The notes beneath the pieces were generated by a model. The model was not told where the DNA came from, did no database searches, and saw only the letters and a list, made by a program, of their open reading frames with translations. The position numbers were made by a program, and so were the translations under genes. Shown piece by piece: positions 43,474 to 52,008 of a stretch of DNA of 64,000 bases. Origin of the DNA: Williamsia phyllosphaerae (GTDB lineage: Bacteria > Actinomycetota > Actinomycetes > Mycobacteriales > Mycobacteriaceae); contig NZ_BMCS01000001.1 in assembly GCF_014635305.1 (NCBI RefSeq), positions 1,860,001 to 1,924,000 on the forward strand, written 5' to 3'. Position 1 is the stretch's first letter; each line of letters starts with the position of its first letter.

Positions 43474-43480
43474 TTAACCT
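43452..43480 (+). promoter_or_regulatory. promoter TTGACA-N17-TAACCT of the HTH/Clp-N operon, leaderless
   Basis: Consensus -35 TTGACA (43452-43457), an ideal 17-base spacer and -10 TAACCT (43475-43480). The ATG at 43487 follows the -10 by exactly six bases, so the transcript should begin at the start codon. It is the best promoter match in the window. Confidence 0.75.
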
Positions 43481-43486
43481 GACATC

Positions 43487-43729
43487 ATGCAGGACGACGG
43501 GGACATCGACCAGAACGACATCACCACCGCTGCGGCGAGTACCGATCCCTCCCGGGGATTGGTCGCGGTCCGCGCCCTGCGCACACTGGCCGACCGACTC
43601 GAAGAGGTTCAGGTGGCCAGTGCCCGCGAGCAGGGATGGAGCTGGCAGGCGATCGCAGAGGTACTGCAGATCAGCCGCCAGGCCGTTCATCAGAAGCACT
43701 CGGCCCGCGAGCGAGCACGACCGGAATGA
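43487..43729 (+). CDS. small helix-turn-helix protein
   Basis: 80 residues. An acidic N-terminus (MQDDGDIDQNDITTAAA) is followed by a helix and an HTH: LADRLEEVQVASAREQGWSWQAIAEVLQISRQAVHQKHS, in which WSWQAIAEVLQISRQAVHQ has the form of a sigma-region-4-like or resolvase-like HTH. Small proteins of this type often precede Clp N-domain genes in actinobacteria, as here (57 bases between stop and next start). It probably regulates its own operon through the inverted repeat at 43451. Confidence 0.85.
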   Translation: MQDDGDIDQNDITTAAASTDPSRGLVAVRALRTLADRLEEVQVASAREQGWSWQAIAEVLQISRQAVHQKHSARERARPE

Positions 43730-43786
43730 CCACACCGCCCACGAGAAGTGAGCACCACCACGAAACCACATGAGAAGAGACACAAC

Positions 43787-44563
43787 ATGTTCGAACAATT
43801 CACACGCGAGAACCGACACATACTGTCGTTCGCCATGGAAGAGGCCGCCGACCTCGGGCACACCCAACTCGGCAACGATCACCTGATCCTCGGGATGCTG
43901 TGCAACGCCCGCAGCCCGATCTTCTCCCGGCTGACCGCCGAGGGATTCACGCTCGATGCCGCCCGCGAGACCGTACGTGAGGTCCGCGCCGACGACACCG
44001 ACGCCGAAGACGCGGACGCGTCGCAGGTGGACGAGGACCGCGAGGCCCTCAAGTCGGTCGGCATCGACCTCGACAAGGTCGCCACCGCCGTCAAGAACGC
44101 CTTCGGCACCGACATCACCGACGGGTGGTCCAAGCGCGGACCCGAGCGTCGTGGACGCGGTGAACGCGGACACGGCGAACGCGGCCATCGGGGCGGACCG
44201 GAGCGCGGCGAGGACTTCGGTCCGCGCGGACACCGGGGCCATCGGCACGGCCACGGCGGCCCCGAATTCGGCCGGCCCCCGTTCGGCGCAGGCGAGTTCG
44301 GCGAGGGACCCTGGGAACACGGTCGCGGTCGGCGCGGACCCCGTGGACGCGGCGGGCCCTTCGGCCGGCCCCGGTTCTCGGTCGACGCCAAGGCGGCCCT
44401 CGCCAACGCGGTTCAGATCGCGCGCGAGAACGGCAGCGACCGGCTCACCGCCGAACACGTCCTGCTCGGCATCCTCAAGACCGACGACAAGCGCTCACGC
44501 GCACTGATCGAATCGGTCACCACGTCGGAGAAGCTGCGCGACGCCCTGAGCGCCACCGCCTGA
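43787..44563 (+). CDS. Clp N-terminal domain protein without ATPase, with Gly/Arg/His-rich linker
   Basis: 258 residues. A first Clp-N repeat lies at about 1-75 (MFEQFTRENRHILSFAMEEAADLGHTQLGNDHLILGMLCN). A second begins near 190 (VDAKAALANAVQIARENGSDRLTAEHVLLGILKTDDKRSRALIE). Between them is a low-complexity linker, roughly residues 115-190, built from Gly, Arg, His, Glu and Pro (ERGHGERGHRGGPERGED and onward). No Walker motif is present, so it is not a ClpC chaperone. It may act as an adaptor or substrate receptor. ATG 43787 has GAGAAGAG upstream; GTG 43748 would add 13 residues. Confidence 0.85.
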   Translation: MFEQFTRENRHILSFAMEEAADLGHTQLGNDHLILGMLCNARSPIFSRLTAEGFTLDAARETVREVRADDTDAEDADASQVDEDREALKSVGIDLDKVATAVKNAFGTDITDGWSKRGPERRGRGERGHGERGHRGGPERGEDFGPRGHRGHRHGHGGPEFGRPPFGAGEFGEGPWEHGRGRRGPRGRGGPFGRPRFSVDAKAALANAVQIARENGSDRLTAEHVLLGILKTDDKRSRALIESVTTSEKLRDALSATA

Positions 44564-44579
44564 TCTCTCATGAACGACG

Positions 44580-44610
44580 CTGCGCCCACGGGGGATCCTC
44601 GTGGGCGCAG
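44580..44610. terminator. bidirectional terminator hairpin between the Clp-N gene and menA
   Basis: A perfect 11-bp stem (CTGCGCCCACG with CGTGGGCGCAG) and 9-base loop in the 69-base gap between convergent genes. It can serve both strands. There is no long T-run on either side. Confidence 0.7.
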
Positions 44611-44632
44611 TGTTCTCCACGGTGCCGTCGGG

Positions 44633-45502
44633 TCAGGCGATGAACAGACCCACCGCGGTGGCCAGCGCCCAGACGACCATCGCCAACCCGGTCTGCGCCA
44701 GCGCCGGGATCAGCGCGGGTCCCTGTGCGCCACCCCGGACCGGCGCGTGGGCCCGCCAGGCCAACGGCGCCGCGAGCAGTCCGAGCAGGGCCCACGGGGT
44801 CGCGACGACCAGGACCACCGACAGCACCGACGGTACGGCCACCAGAGCGAGGTGAAGATCACGAGTCCGTTCGTCGCCCAGTCGGACCGCGAGCGTCGTC
44901 TTGCCCGACTCGGTGTCCGACGGGATGTCGCGCAGGTTGTTGGCGACGAGCACCGCGCTCGAGTACGACCCGACCGCGACCGCGCAGACGACCCCGACCC
45001 AGTCGACTCCTCCGGCCTGGACGAACTGGGTTCCCAGGACGCCCACCAGGCCGAAGAACACGAACACCGCGACCTCGCCGAACCCGGCGTAGCCGTAGGG
45101 GTTCTTGCCGCCGGTGTAGAACCAGGCGCCGGCGATACACACCGCGCCCACCAGGATCAGCCACCACGCGCTGGTCAGCGACAGCACCACGCCGGACACA
45201 CCCGCGATCGCGAACGCCGTGAACGCGGCGTTGCGGACCGAGTGCGGCGATGCCGCCTTCGACCCGACCAGTCGCATCGGCCCGACCCGGTCGTCGTCGG
45301 TACCGCGGATGCCGTCGGAGTAGTCGTTGGCGTAGTTCACGCCGACGATCAGCGACACCGACACCACCAGCGCCAGCAGCGCCTTCCACCAGAGCGCGTC
45401 GCCCGACCAGGCGGCGGCGCCCGTTCCGGCGAGCACGGGCGCGATCGCGTTGGGGAACGTGCGCGGCCGCGCGCCGTCGAACCACTGCTTCGGGGTTGCC
45501 AT
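44633..45502 (-). CDS. menA: 1,4-dihydroxy-2-naphthoate polyprenyltransferase
   Basis: 289 residues, UbiA-family membrane enzyme with about nine helices. It attaches the polyprenyl chain to 1,4-dihydroxy-2-naphthoate to form demethylmenaquinone. The first diphosphate-binding motif [11 protein letters not shown] starts at Asn59 and the second is [22 protein letters not shown], both typical of MenA. The opening [22 protein letters not shown] is conserved. ATG 45502 has an AAGGATT Shine-Dalgarno. It is convergent with the Clp-N gene and divergent from the SARP-type regulator. Confidence 0.94.
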   Translation of the reverse strand: MATPKQWFDGARPRTFPNAIAPVLAGTGAAAWSGDALWWKALLALVVSVSLIVGVNYANDYSDGIRGTDDDRVGPMRLVGSKAASPHSVRNAAFTAFAIAGVSGVVLSLTSAWWLILVGAVCIAGAWFYTGGKNPYGYAGFGEVAVFVFFGLVGVLGTQFVQAGGVDWVGVVCAVAVGSYSSAVLVANNLRDIPSDTESGKTTLAVRLGDERTRDLHLALVAVPSVLSVVLVVATPWALLGLLAAPLAWRAHAPVRGGAQGPALIPALAQTGLAMVVWALATAVGLFIA

Positions 45503-45588
45503 GTCGACAATCCTTACCCATCTGCTCCGGCGGCCGCTCAGACGGTCTCGCAACTAGTGTGTAGATCTGTTCGCGTGAAGGGGTTGTG

Positions 45589-48500
45589 ATGGCGAGGGGC
45601 TCGTCTGCGGTGACGATCGGACTGCTGGGTCCGGTCGCGATCGACACGGGCGGCGGCATGGTCGAGATCGCCGGGACCCGCGCACGGAGGCTGCTGGCGG
45701 CGTTGACGCTGCAGCCCGGCATCGTCCGGTCGGCCAGCGTGCTGATCGACCTGGTGTGGAGCGACGCGCAGCCGAAGTCGCCGCAGTCGGCGCTGCACAC
45801 CCAGATCTCCCGGCTGCGTCACGCGTTGCCCGAGGGCATGATCGCCGCCGGGTCGGCCGGGTACCGCCTCGATCTGACCGGCCACACCGTCGATGTCGAC
45901 CGGGCCCGCAACCTCATCGACGACGGCACCGCGGGCTCACTCGACGACGCCGCGCGACTCTGGCGTGGTGTCCCCGGCGACGACCTCGGCGACGACGACC
46001 TGGCCGCCGAGGTGCGTGCGGTCGGTGACGATCTTCGTCGGCGCCTCGACGAGCGGCGGTGCCGGGTGGCGCTCGCAAGCGGTGACCACGAGACCGCCCG
46101 GCGCGTGGCGCAGTCGCTGTGCGACCACGACCCGTTGGACGAACCGGCCCACCTGCTGCTGATGCGGGCACTGCAGGCCGCTGGACGCCCGAACGACGCG
46201 CTCGCGGTGCATGCCCGCCTGCGCCGGACGCTGTCGTCGGAACTCGGGGTGGATCCGGGTGCCGAGATCGAGGCCCTCCATCGCGCGCTCCTCGCCGCCG
46301 ACGCCCCGGTGGCGCCGGCGGAGGTTCTGTTGCCTGCCCCGTCGCGTCGCGGGCGGGCCGTCGGGCTGCGGGCCGAACCGAACGAACTGCTGGGCCGCGA
46401 CACCGACATCGACGAGGTCCTCGTCGCGCTCGGTCAGAACCGGGTCGTCACCATCACGGGCCCCGGCGGTGCGGGGAAGACCCGGATGGTGCACGCGGTG
46501 GGTCGTCGACTCGCAGCTGCCGCGCGGACGCTGTACGTCGTCGAGTTGGCCTCGGTACGCAACGACGCCGATGTCGTCGCCGCCATCGCCGCGACGCTGG
46601 GGGTCGGCGAGTCGGAACTGACGCCGTCGGGTCAACCGCGCATCCCGGTCGGCGACCTCGACGATCGGCTCGCAGACACCCTCGCGGGACGCAACGCGGT
46701 TCTGGCGCTGGACAACTGCGAGCAGATCATCGAGGGCAGCGCGCGGGCGGTGGCCGAGCTGATCGCCGCCGTCGACGATGTGACCGTGCTGACGACGTCA
46801 CGAGCGCCACTGATGGTGGCCGGAGAGGTCATCCACCGGTTGGCGCCGCTGCCCACCGACGTGGCCGACTCCCCGGCCGTCGAGCTGTTCGTCACCCGGG
46901 CGCGATCGGTCCGCCCCGACGCGGTCATCGATCCTGCGGTGGTCGCCGACCTCTGCCGCGACCTCGACGGTCTGCCGTTGGCGATCGAACTGGCCGCGGC
47001 CCGGGTGCGGACGCTGAGTGTGCCCGACATCGCGCAGCTGCTCTCCGAGCATCTGGCCCGGGGGCGTCTCGCTCTGCTGCGGACCGGCGATCGCACTGCG
47101 CCACAGCGGCATCGGACGTTGCACGCGGTCATCGAATGGAGCTGGGACCTCCTCGACGACGATGCGCGACGCGCACTGGTCCGACTGTGCCGGTTCCCGG
47201 GCGGGTTCACCGTAGCCGCCGCGGGTGAGGTGGTGGCCGGCGCCGGGCATCACGCCCTGGTCGACGACCTCCTCGAGCAACTGGTCAACCAGTCCCTGCT
47301 CACGGTGACCGAGGTCGACGGACGGATCCGCTACCGCATGCTCGAGATGGTGCGGGAGTTCGGAGAGGAACAGCTGGTCGCCTCGGGTGAGGCCGACGAG
47401 GTCGACGCCGCGATGATCCGGTGGGCCATCGGCTGGGCGGGCGATGTCCGTGCCCTCTACGACGGGGGTGAGCAGGCTGCGGCGATGGCCCGGGTGATCG
47501 CCGACAACGACAACATCGTGTGGATCCTGCGGCGCTGTACCGAGATCGACCCCGCCGACCGCCCCGCCGACGCGGTGTCCGCCGTGGTCGCGACGTTCCC
47601 GGTGATGACCTCGAGTTGGGTGGCTCGCGGGTTGCATGTCGAGATCCGCAACTGGGCGCCGAGGATCCTCGGCCTACTCGGACGACCCCCGCGAGACCTG
47701 CCCGACGACGTGCGCGAACTGTGGCAGGTGGCGCTGCTGATGGTCGCCGGTCACCTCGTGATGATCCGACCGGACATACGACTGTCGGCACGGGCGATGA
47801 CCGCACTGCGCGCCGTGTACCACCCGTCCGAGGTGATGACGCGGCCCGCGGATTTCGCCAGTGGGATCCTGTTGTCGCGGAGCACGTTCGCCGGTCTGCG
47901 CATCCTGGCACGTGGTGCACGGTCGCCGGTGGTGCTGGTGCGCGCGATCGCTCTGTCGGTGCGGTCGAATGCTCGGGAGAACGTCGGTGATCTCGACGGC
48001 GCGCTCCGCGACTCCCTGCAGGCGCAGTCGTTGGCCGTCTACCGAGGCGACCTGTGGATCACCGCGACCGGCTCGATGGAGATCGGCAACATCCACGGCC
48101 AGTGTGCTCGCTACGCCGAGGCAGTCGAGAGCTACCGCAAGGCTGCCGCGCTCCTCGCCGAACTCGGCGCGGTGGACGAGGTGACACAGGTCCGGATCTA
48201 TCTCGCCTGCAGCCACGTGGGCGTCGGCGAGATCGATCGTGCCCGAGCGATCGTGGCCGACATGTCCGACGGCTGGACCCCGGATCAGCCGGTGCCGCCG
48301 GGGAGTACCGAGGCGGTCGGGTCGTTGCTCATGGCGCACGCCGAGGTGTCGTTCGCCGAGGGTGATGTGGCGGGGGCGGGGGCGCTCGCGGCCACCGTCC
48401 TGCATCACGTTCTCGGTGACTCGGCGACCGCGTCGCCGGATCCGTCGACGTTGCTCGTCATCAGTTCCGCGGTGGCGATGGCGGCGTCGACCGGACGGAC

Positions 48501-48849
48501 CGACGTGGCGTGCGAGCGGCTCCCGATGCTCATCGAGTTCGTGGCCGCGCAGTTCGAACCTCCCGGCTACCGGGACATCCCGCAGACCGGTGCGTGTGCG
48601 GTCGCATTCGCGACGGCGCTCGCGGCCCACGATCCGGGGTCGGTGGCCGCCGCGCGGTTGCACGCGCTCGGTGTTCGCGCCCGCGCCCGACGGGACTACC
48701 CGATCCTGAACCGGTCGATCACGACCGCGCGGGCACGGAGTGGGCTCTCCGACGAGGTCGTCGACGGTATCGACGACGAGATCGGCAGGATGTCCCGACG
48801 GCGCGCCGCCGAGAACATCCTGCCGACCATGCGTGCGGCTCTGGCCTAG
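45589..48849 (+). CDS. SARP-type STAND ATPase transcriptional regulator (AfsR-like)
   Basis: 1086 residues. The N-terminal winged-helix DNA-binding domain (about 5-95; IGLLGPVAIDTGGG, VLIDLVWSDAQPKSPQSALHTQISRLR) and BTAD domain (about 95-240) form a SARP. The NB-ARC-type ATPase follows, with P-loop TGPGGAGKTRMVHA near residue 290 and Walker B VLALDNCEQI. The C-terminal 550 residues are helical and TPR-like. Such regulators often activate specialised metabolism or transport genes. It is convergent with the DrrAB-type transporter, with their stop codons overlapping. ATG 45589 has AAGGGG upstream; GTG 45586 is equally possible. Confidence 0.88.
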   Translation: MARGSSAVTIGLLGPVAIDTGGGMVEIAGTRARRLLAALTLQPGIVRSASVLIDLVWSDAQPKSPQSALHTQISRLRHALPEGMIAAGSAGYRLDLTGHTVDVDRARNLIDDGTAGSLDDAARLWRGVPGDDLGDDDLAAEVRAVGDDLRRRLDERRCRVALASGDHETARRVAQSLCDHDPLDEPAHLLLMRALQAAGRPNDALAVHARLRRTLSSELGVDPGAEIEALHRALLAADAPVAPAEVLLPAPSRRGRAVGLRAEPNELLGRDTDIDEVLVALGQNRVVTITGPGGAGKTRMVHAVGRRLAAAARTLYVVELASVRNDADVVAAIAATLGVGESELTPSGQPRIPVGDLDDRLADTLAGRNAVLALDNCEQIIEGSARAVAELIAAVDDVTVLTTSRAPLMVAGEVIHRLAPLPTDVADSPAVELFVTRARSVRPDAVIDPAVVADLCRDLDGLPLAIELAAARVRTLSVPDIAQLLSEHLARGRLALLRTGDRTAPQRHRTLHAVIEWSWDLLDDDARRALVRLCRFPGGFTVAAAGEVVAGAGHHALVDDLLEQLVNQSLLTVTEVDGRIRYRMLEMVREFGEEQLVASGEADEVDAAMIRWAIGWAGDVRALYDGGEQAAAMARVIADNDNIVWILRRCTEIDPADRPADAVSAVVATFPVMTSSWVARGLHVEIRNWAPRILGLLGRPPRDLPDDVRELWQVALLMVAGHLVMIRPDIRLSARAMTALRAVYHPSEVMTRPADFASGILLSRSTFAGLRILARGARSPVVLVRAIALSVRSNARENVGDLDGALRDSLQAQSLAVYRGDLWITATGSMEIGNIHGQCARYAEAVESYRKAAALLAELGAVDEVTQVRIYLACSHVGVGEIDRARAIVADMSDGWTPDQPVPPGSTEAVGSLLMAHAEVSFAEGDVAGAGALAATVLHHVLGDSATASPDPSTLLVISSAVAMAASTGRTDVACERLPMLIEFVAAQFEPPGYRDIPQTGACAVAFATALAAHDPGSVAAARLHALGVRARARRDYPILNRSITTARARSGLSDEVVDGIDDEIGRMSRRRAAENILPTMRAALA

Positions 48850-49670
48850 GCGTCACGCATGTAGGCCCGCACGGTCAGCGGCGCGAAGACCGCGACCAGC
48901 ACTGCGGCCCCGAGCAGCGACCACAGGACGTGGATCCCGACGTGACCGTTGTTGGTCAACTCGCGCACCGCGGTGACCAGGTTCGACACCGGGTTGACAT
49001 TGACGAACGCCTGCAACCAGCCCGGCATGGTCTCCGGCTGCACGAACGCGTTGGACACGAAGGTGAGCGGGAACAGGATCATCAGCGAGAACCCCTGCAC
49101 CGCAGAGGCCTTCTTGACGAGCATGCCCATGAGCGCCCAGATCCAGGACACCGCGAAGCTGCAGATGATGACCAGGACGATGGCGCCGATCAGGCCGAGC
49201 GGATCGGGACGCCAGCCCATCGCGATACCGACGATGAACGTGATCACCGTGGCGATCAGGTAGCGGACGACGTCGGCGAGCAGTGCGCCCGCCAGCGGTG
49301 CGGTTCGTGCGATGGGCAGTGACTTGAAGCGGTCGAAGACGCCCTTGTTCATGTCCTCGCGGAGTTGGGTGCCGGTGACCACCGAGGTGGTGATGACCGA
49401 CTGCACCAGGATTCCGGGGATGATGATCGGAAGGTATTGCGACACACTGCCGGCCAGTGCGCCTCCGAAGATGTAGGTGAACATCAGCGTGAAGATGATC
49501 GGCTGGAACACCACGTCGAAGAGCTGCTCGGGGTTGTGGCGGAGCTTGAGCATCCCGCGATAGCCCATGGTGAGCGACTGCTTGACGGTGTCGGTGATGC
49601 CGACCGAGGCGGGGACCTCCCGCACGATGGGATGTTCGGCGGTGGGGCTGTCGATGGTGAGGGTGGTCAT
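48846..49670 (-). CDS. ABC-2 type permease, DrrB-like
   Basis: 274 residues with six helices: QLFDVVFQPIIFTLMFTYIFGG, the ABC-2 loop LREDMNKGVFDRFKSLPIART, and YLIATVITFIVGIAMGW onward. It resembles DrrB, the membrane part of daunorubicin-type exporters; the substrate is unknown. Its start overlaps the ATPase stop (ATGA), so the pair is translationally coupled. Its TAG stop lies on the complement of the SARP gene's TAG stop within CCTAGG, so the two convergent genes overlap by four bases. Confidence 0.9.
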   Translation of the reverse strand: MTTLTIDSPTAEHPIVREVPASVGITDTVKQSLTMGYRGMLKLRHNPEQLFDVVFQPIIFTLMFTYIFGGALAGSVSQYLPIIIPGILVQSVITTSVVTGTQLREDMNKGVFDRFKSLPIARTAPLAGALLADVVRYLIATVITFIVGIAMGWRPDPLGLIGAIVLVIICSFAVSWIWALMGMLVKKASAVQGFSLMILFPLTFVSNAFVQPETMPGWLQAFVNVNPVSNLVTAVRELTNNGHVGIHVLWSLLGAAVLVAVFAPLTVRAYMRDA

Positions 49671-50659
49671 GCTGCGTGCTCCTTCTCGGAGGGGGTGTCG
49701 GCGCCGGCCGGCTTGCCGGTGATGGTCATGAAGACCTCGTCGAGGCTGGGCTTGGCGACGGTGAGTTCGGTGATGGCGATGTTCTCCGCGATCAGCGCGG
49801 ACATGACCTCGGAGACGAGTTCCGGCCGCGAGAGCGGGATGGTGACGCGTCCGGCCTCGGGGCTCAGAGTCCCCTTCTCGCCGACGACCCGTTCGACGAT
49901 GCTCAGGGTGGCGACGGTGTCGGTGCGGTCGGCCGGGCGGACCTCCAGGGTGTTGATGCCCACCGAGTCCTTCAGCTCGTCGGCGGTGCCGTCGGCGATG
50001 ACGATGCCGCGGTCGATGACCGCGATGCGGTCGGCGAGCTGATCCGCCTCGTCGAGGTACTGGGTGGTGAGCAGGATCGTCGAACCCTGGCTGACCAGTC
50101 GGCGGATGGTGTCCCACATCTGGGCACGGGTCCGCGGGTCGAGTCCGGTGGTCGGCTCGTCGAGGAAGAGCAGCGGGGGAGCGGCGATCAGGCTGGCGGC
50201 GAGGTCGAGACGCCGGCGCATGCCGCCGGAGAACTCGTTCAGCGGACGGGTGGCCGCCTCCTCGAGACCGAACTCCTCGAGGAGATCCGAGGCGATGGTG
50301 CGCGATTCGACGCGGCTCTTGCCGAGGAGACGGGCGAAGACGATGAGGTTCTCGCGGGCGCTGAGGTCCTCGTCGACCGATGCGTATTGGCCGGTGACCC
50401 CGACGAGGGACCGGACCGCGACGGGCTCGGCGACGACGTCGTGACCGAAGATCTCGGCCCTGCCCGCGTCTGGGCGGAGCAGGGTGGCGAGCATGCGGAC
50501 CGTGGTGGTCTTGCCTGCGCCGTTGGGGCCCAGGACGCCGTACACCGAACCGGTGGGTACGACCAGGTCGACACCGTCGACCGCGCGGGTGGAACCGAAG
50601 TGCTTGACCAATCCGCGGGCGACGATCGCCGGCGCATCGGTGGCGGGTGCTGTGTTCAT
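49667..50659 (-). CDS. daunorubicin-resistance-type ABC ATPase, DrrA-like
   Basis: 330 residues. The ABC domain (about 10-235) has Walker A GPNGAGKTTTVRML, signature EFSGGMRRRLDLAASLI and Walker B LLFLDEPTTGLDPRTR. The C-terminal DUF4162-type region (about 245-310; KPSLDEVFMTITG) is typical of DrrA. With the DrrB-like permease it forms a two-component exporter for a lipid or drug-like molecule. It is the first gene of the pair. The SARP gene at the far end is the nearest candidate regulator. Confidence 0.91.
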   Translation of the reverse strand: MNTAPATDAPAIVARGLVKHFGSTRAVDGVDLVVPTGSVYGVLGPNGAGKTTTVRMLATLLRPDAGRAEIFGHDVVAEPVAVRSLVGVTGQYASVDEDLSARENLIVFARLLGKSRVESRTIASDLLEEFGLEEAATRPLNEFSGGMRRRLDLAASLIAAPPLLFLDEPTTGLDPRTRAQMWDTIRRLVSQGSTILLTTQYLDEADQLADRIAVIDRGIVIADGTADELKDSVGINTLEVRPADRTDTVATLSIVERVVGEKGTLSPEAGRVTIPLSRPELVSEVMSALIAENIAITELTVAKPSLDEVFMTITGKPAGADTPSEKEHAA

Positions 50660-50726
50660 GGGACGAACACTGCGCCGAGCGCCTGTCGCCGCGCTGACAC
50701 CGCCTGTCGTCAGCCCGGCGGCCGCA

Positions 50727-51080
50727 CTAGAACAGGGTGATGTTGTTGAGGCGGTTCGAGTCGCCGTTGGTGTCGTAGGTGTAGGTCAACGCAGGGAACC
50801 CGGTGCAGTCGAGGTAGCGAATCTTTCGTGATGCGCCGGGCGCGATGTCCTCCGAGGAGCTCGTGAGCCCGCCGTAGGCGGTGGTGAAGACCGCCGCGTT
50901 GATCGCGGTGACCGGACCCTTGTTGGTGACGGTCGTGGTGCAGGTGCTGCGGTCGGTGGAGATCGAGAGATCGGGCAGTCCGCTCGCGGCAGACGCCGTT
51001 CCGGCGGTGATGGCGCCTGCGGCGGCGAGCGATGCGAGCGGCAGCACGACCGCCGCGGTGAGTCGAGTGAATGTGGTCAT
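50727..51080 (-). CDS. small secreted protein
   Basis: 117 residues. The signal peptide covers about 1-33 (TRLTAAVVLPLASLAAAGAITAGTASA), with cleavage likely after ASA. The mature part, about 85 residues, is predicted beta-rich with STCTTTVTNKGPVTAIN and ASRKIRYLDCTG; two cysteines could form a disulfide. The pattern vaguely resembles CARDB-like folds. ATG 51080 has an AGGAGG Shine-Dalgarno. It is the last of three small secreted-protein genes on this strand. Function unknown. Confidence 0.8.
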   Translation of the reverse strand: MTTFTRLTAAVVLPLASLAAAGAITAGTASAASGLPDLSISTDRSTCTTTVTNKGPVTAINAAVFTTAYGGLTSSSEDIAPGASRKIRYLDCTGFPALTYTYDTNGDSNRLNNITLF

Positions 51081-51117
51081 GTCTGTTACCTCCTGGTGGA
51101 TGTGTGAAGAGATCTGT

Positions 51118-51609
51118 CTATGCGTTGATGGTGGCGACGGCCGGTGCGCCGAGGTTCGCGAGCGCGCCGCCGATGGCGATGAGTCCGGTGCCGGTGCGAA
51201 CGGTGGCACTCGGCGGCGCTGGGTCGCCACCGGATACCGTCAATTGGACCGTGCCCCTGGCGCCCGTCGACAGGTTGATCCACGCGACATTCGCAGGGGG
51301 ATCGATCTGGCCCGCGCAGCGGGGGAACGGGGATCTCCGGATGGCGTCGTCGACGCTCGCGCAGTACGGACCCAACGAGAACGTCAGGATGCCGGGAGCG
51401 GTTCGAGTGGCGGTGATGTTCTCGACGCCGAAGGGGAACGGGTCGGCGAAGAAGAGCCATCGGGACGGAATGTTGACCGAAACCGATTGACTCGCAACAT
51501 GTTGCGGTGCGGCCACGGCGTGTCCTGCGCCGAAGGTGGTGGTCGCGATGGCGGCGGCCGCGGTCAACGACACGACCGTCTTGGTGATGATGCGCCGAGA
51601 AATTCTCAT
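51118..51609 (-). CDS. secreted protein of unknown function
   Basis: 163 residues. The signal peptide spans about 1-34 (IITKTVVSLTAAAAIATTTFGAGHAVA), with cleavage near AVA-AP. The mature domain has two cysteines (SLGPYCASVDDAIRR, FPRCAG) and a hydrophobic, glycine-rich end (TGLIAIGGALANLGAPAVATINA). I recognise no family. An AAGGATC Shine-Dalgarno precedes ATG 51609. It lies 37 bases upstream of the other small secreted-protein gene, likely one operon. A broken LGFP gene lies just upstream of it. Confidence 0.78.
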   Translation of the reverse strand: MRISRRIITKTVVSLTAAAAIATTTFGAGHAVAAPQHVASQSVSVNIPSRWLFFADPFPFGVENITATRTAPGILTFSLGPYCASVDDAIRRSPFPRCAGQIDPPANVAWINLSTGARGTVQLTVSGGDPAPPSATVRTGTGLIAIGGALANLGAPAVATINA

Positions 51610-51656
51610 GGCTGTTGATCCTTTGGTGTTCGCGATGGTGATGGGGTGCGGCCGGG

Positions 51657-51904
51657 TCAGGGCCAGATCAGTCGTCCGCCCTGGAAATCCTGGGCGTAGC
51701 GGGAACCGTTGGGGCCCTGGCGGTATTCGTCGCCGACGGGAAGGCCGAGGCGTCCACCTTTTAGGCGTCGAGGATTCGTCCGCCGAGGGTGTACTCGCCG
51801 TATGACTCGTCTGCGGCGGCTGTTCCCACCGCCTGGGTGGACACGATCATCAGCGGTGACAACACCGCCACCGCCCACGTCGTCAGTCGTTTCCGTGTGT
51901 GCAT
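51657..51904 (-). pseudogene. secreted LGFP-repeat protein interrupted by a frameshift
   Basis: ATG 51904 opens a secreted protein with a signal peptide (LTTWAVAVLSPLMIVSTQAVG, then TAAADESYGEYTLGGRILDA) that stops at a TAA near 51772. In the -1 frame the reading continues as GGRLGLPVGDEYRQGPNG, then FQGGRLIWP, and ends at 51657. LGLPVGDE, the G-P-N-G turn and FQGGRLIW are the marks of an LGFP repeat, which binds cell-wall polymers. The joined product would be about 82 residues. The slip site is a run of four A/T bases, so a one-base indel, a sequencing error or -1 frameshifting are all possible. Confidence 0.65.
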
Positions 51905-52008
51905 CGAGATCACGCTCCTTGATGGTCGGTGGTGTCAGCCGAGTCGGAACCTCGACGGATCTGATGGTGGTATCGCGGAGTACCACTTCGTTGTTACGGC
52001 GAACGACC

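Noticed and set aside
43787..44563. ClpC/ClpB chaperone
   Set aside because: Only Clp-N repeats are present; no Walker A or B motif or AAA+ domain can be found.
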